Positions 48,301 to 48,587 of a stretch of 48,587 nucleotides of DNA are shown here, piece by piece; positions within the stretch are counted from its first letter, which is position 1, and each line of letters begins with the position of its first letter. The notes beneath the pieces were generated by a model. It was given only the letters and a program-made list of their open reading frames with translations. It was not told where the DNA came from and searched no databases. Position numbers and translations under genes: made by a program. The DNA lies in contig MZNV01000014.1 of NCBI GenBank assembly GCA_002081555.1, forward strand, positions 1-48,587, given 5' to 3'. The stretch comes from Protostelium mycophagum. Lineage: Eukaryota > Evosea > Variosea > Protosteliida > Protosteliaceae.

Positions 48301-48587
48301 TGACTGTGAGTCACGATAATGAAATCTGATGGGATGGCGCTCCAAGTCTTCTTGGCGAAACGGTAAGCGGCCATATCTTGGAAGGGGATGTCAAGTCCAT
48401 CTACAACGCAAACTGGATCACCGATACGGCTGGAGTGAGGTACCACGATGGCGGGCTTCTTGAAGTCGAATTGTAGAACGGCAAAGTACTGCGATACAGA
48501 GCGGTCGAGGACTCCCGAATCGGTGTGAAATAATTCGTAACTGGTGACGGGGGCGATGTTCTGAAGCGACTCCATGTCATGATCATC
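45324..48587 (-). CDS. large GPI-anchored, Ser/Thr-rich surface protein (partial, continues off the right edge)
   Basis: The frame runs off the right edge, so the signal peptide is missing. Order: an N-terminal domain (48575-48060; QYFAVLQFDFKKPAIVVPHS, HHTVFIHCKDISFDHVA), a linker with GYINLEDDQYAGELREFFPG, then a long domain at 47978-46715 with FSIPGIIGIGPTLDLGVTVS and IKAGAAFTIPNFSVTVDLLG. A third exon reads FVNITTRGDQYYLVSVGGNF and GYNNLFVYYPEEMNVYNVSR, then, after a 46-nt intron, a low-complexity Ser/Thr tract of about 230 residues (46070-45430). It ends in a hydrophobic tail (LLQPFGLAVLFAVFITLGI) fitting a GPI signal. The long middle domain resembles the beta-rich domain of fungal secreted proteins (the DUF7029/DUF7223 type, from memory). 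Probably an adhesin or coat protein; the splice after the first domain is unsure. Confidence 0.7.

Overview
The window is nuclear DNA from a compact, intron-rich eukaryote. Almost every gene is cut by GT-AG introns of about 40-70 nt, intergenic gaps are often under 100-500 bp, and several genes have a TAA stop sitting inside an AATAAA poly(A) signal. The gene set is pan-eukaryotic (HIRA, ELP1, NAF1, mitochondrial L46, phospholipase D) plus a RasGEF with the domain order N-GEF, cNMP, GRAM, cNMP. That order is known from Dictyostelium GbpD. Together with two fungal-type glutathione transferases and large Ser/Thr-rich GPI-anchored surface proteins, it makes a free-living unicellular eukaryote most likely (an amoebozoan, or a relative near the base of the opisthokonts). 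The species cannot be named from this sequence alone.

Layout: 1-3800 is a repeat-rich stretch (short tandem repeat, three copies of an exon-bearing repeat, two 120-bp foldback elements, a decayed exon). Then follow tryptophan 2,3-dioxygenase (+), an RlmN-type radical-SAM methyltransferase (-), NAF1 (+, divergent from RlmN over 97 bp), mitochondrial ribosomal protein L46 (-), HIRA (+), three unidentified membrane or secreted proteins (-), ELP1 (+, divergent), a glutathione transferase (-), a Ure2/YfcG-type glutathione transferase (+), phospholipase D (-), a GbpD-like RasGEF (-), a mucin-like GPI protein (+), an MFS transporter (-), a polytopic membrane protein (-) and the 3' part of a large GPI-anchored Ser/Thr-rich protein (-) that runs off the right edge.

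The genes do not form one pathway. Three serve RNA or translation (NAF1 for H/ACA snoRNPs, ELP1 for wobble-uridine tRNA modification, an RlmN-like enzyme), one serves chromatin (HIRA), two are signalling proteins (PLD, cNMP-linked RasGEF), and a right-hand block encodes surface and membrane proteins.

The most unusual signals are not genes. Several short words (TCTACAACGA, CTA-W4-TAG, TTTCCCGCC, TGACGTCA, a GC-rich hairpin) recur far above chance, mostly in introns. Stop codons are fused to poly(A) signals. Adjacent genes also carry young internal tandem duplications (GST exon, PLD exon). Gene models were spliced by eye: conserved blocks are reliable, exact ends of poorly conserved exons are not.
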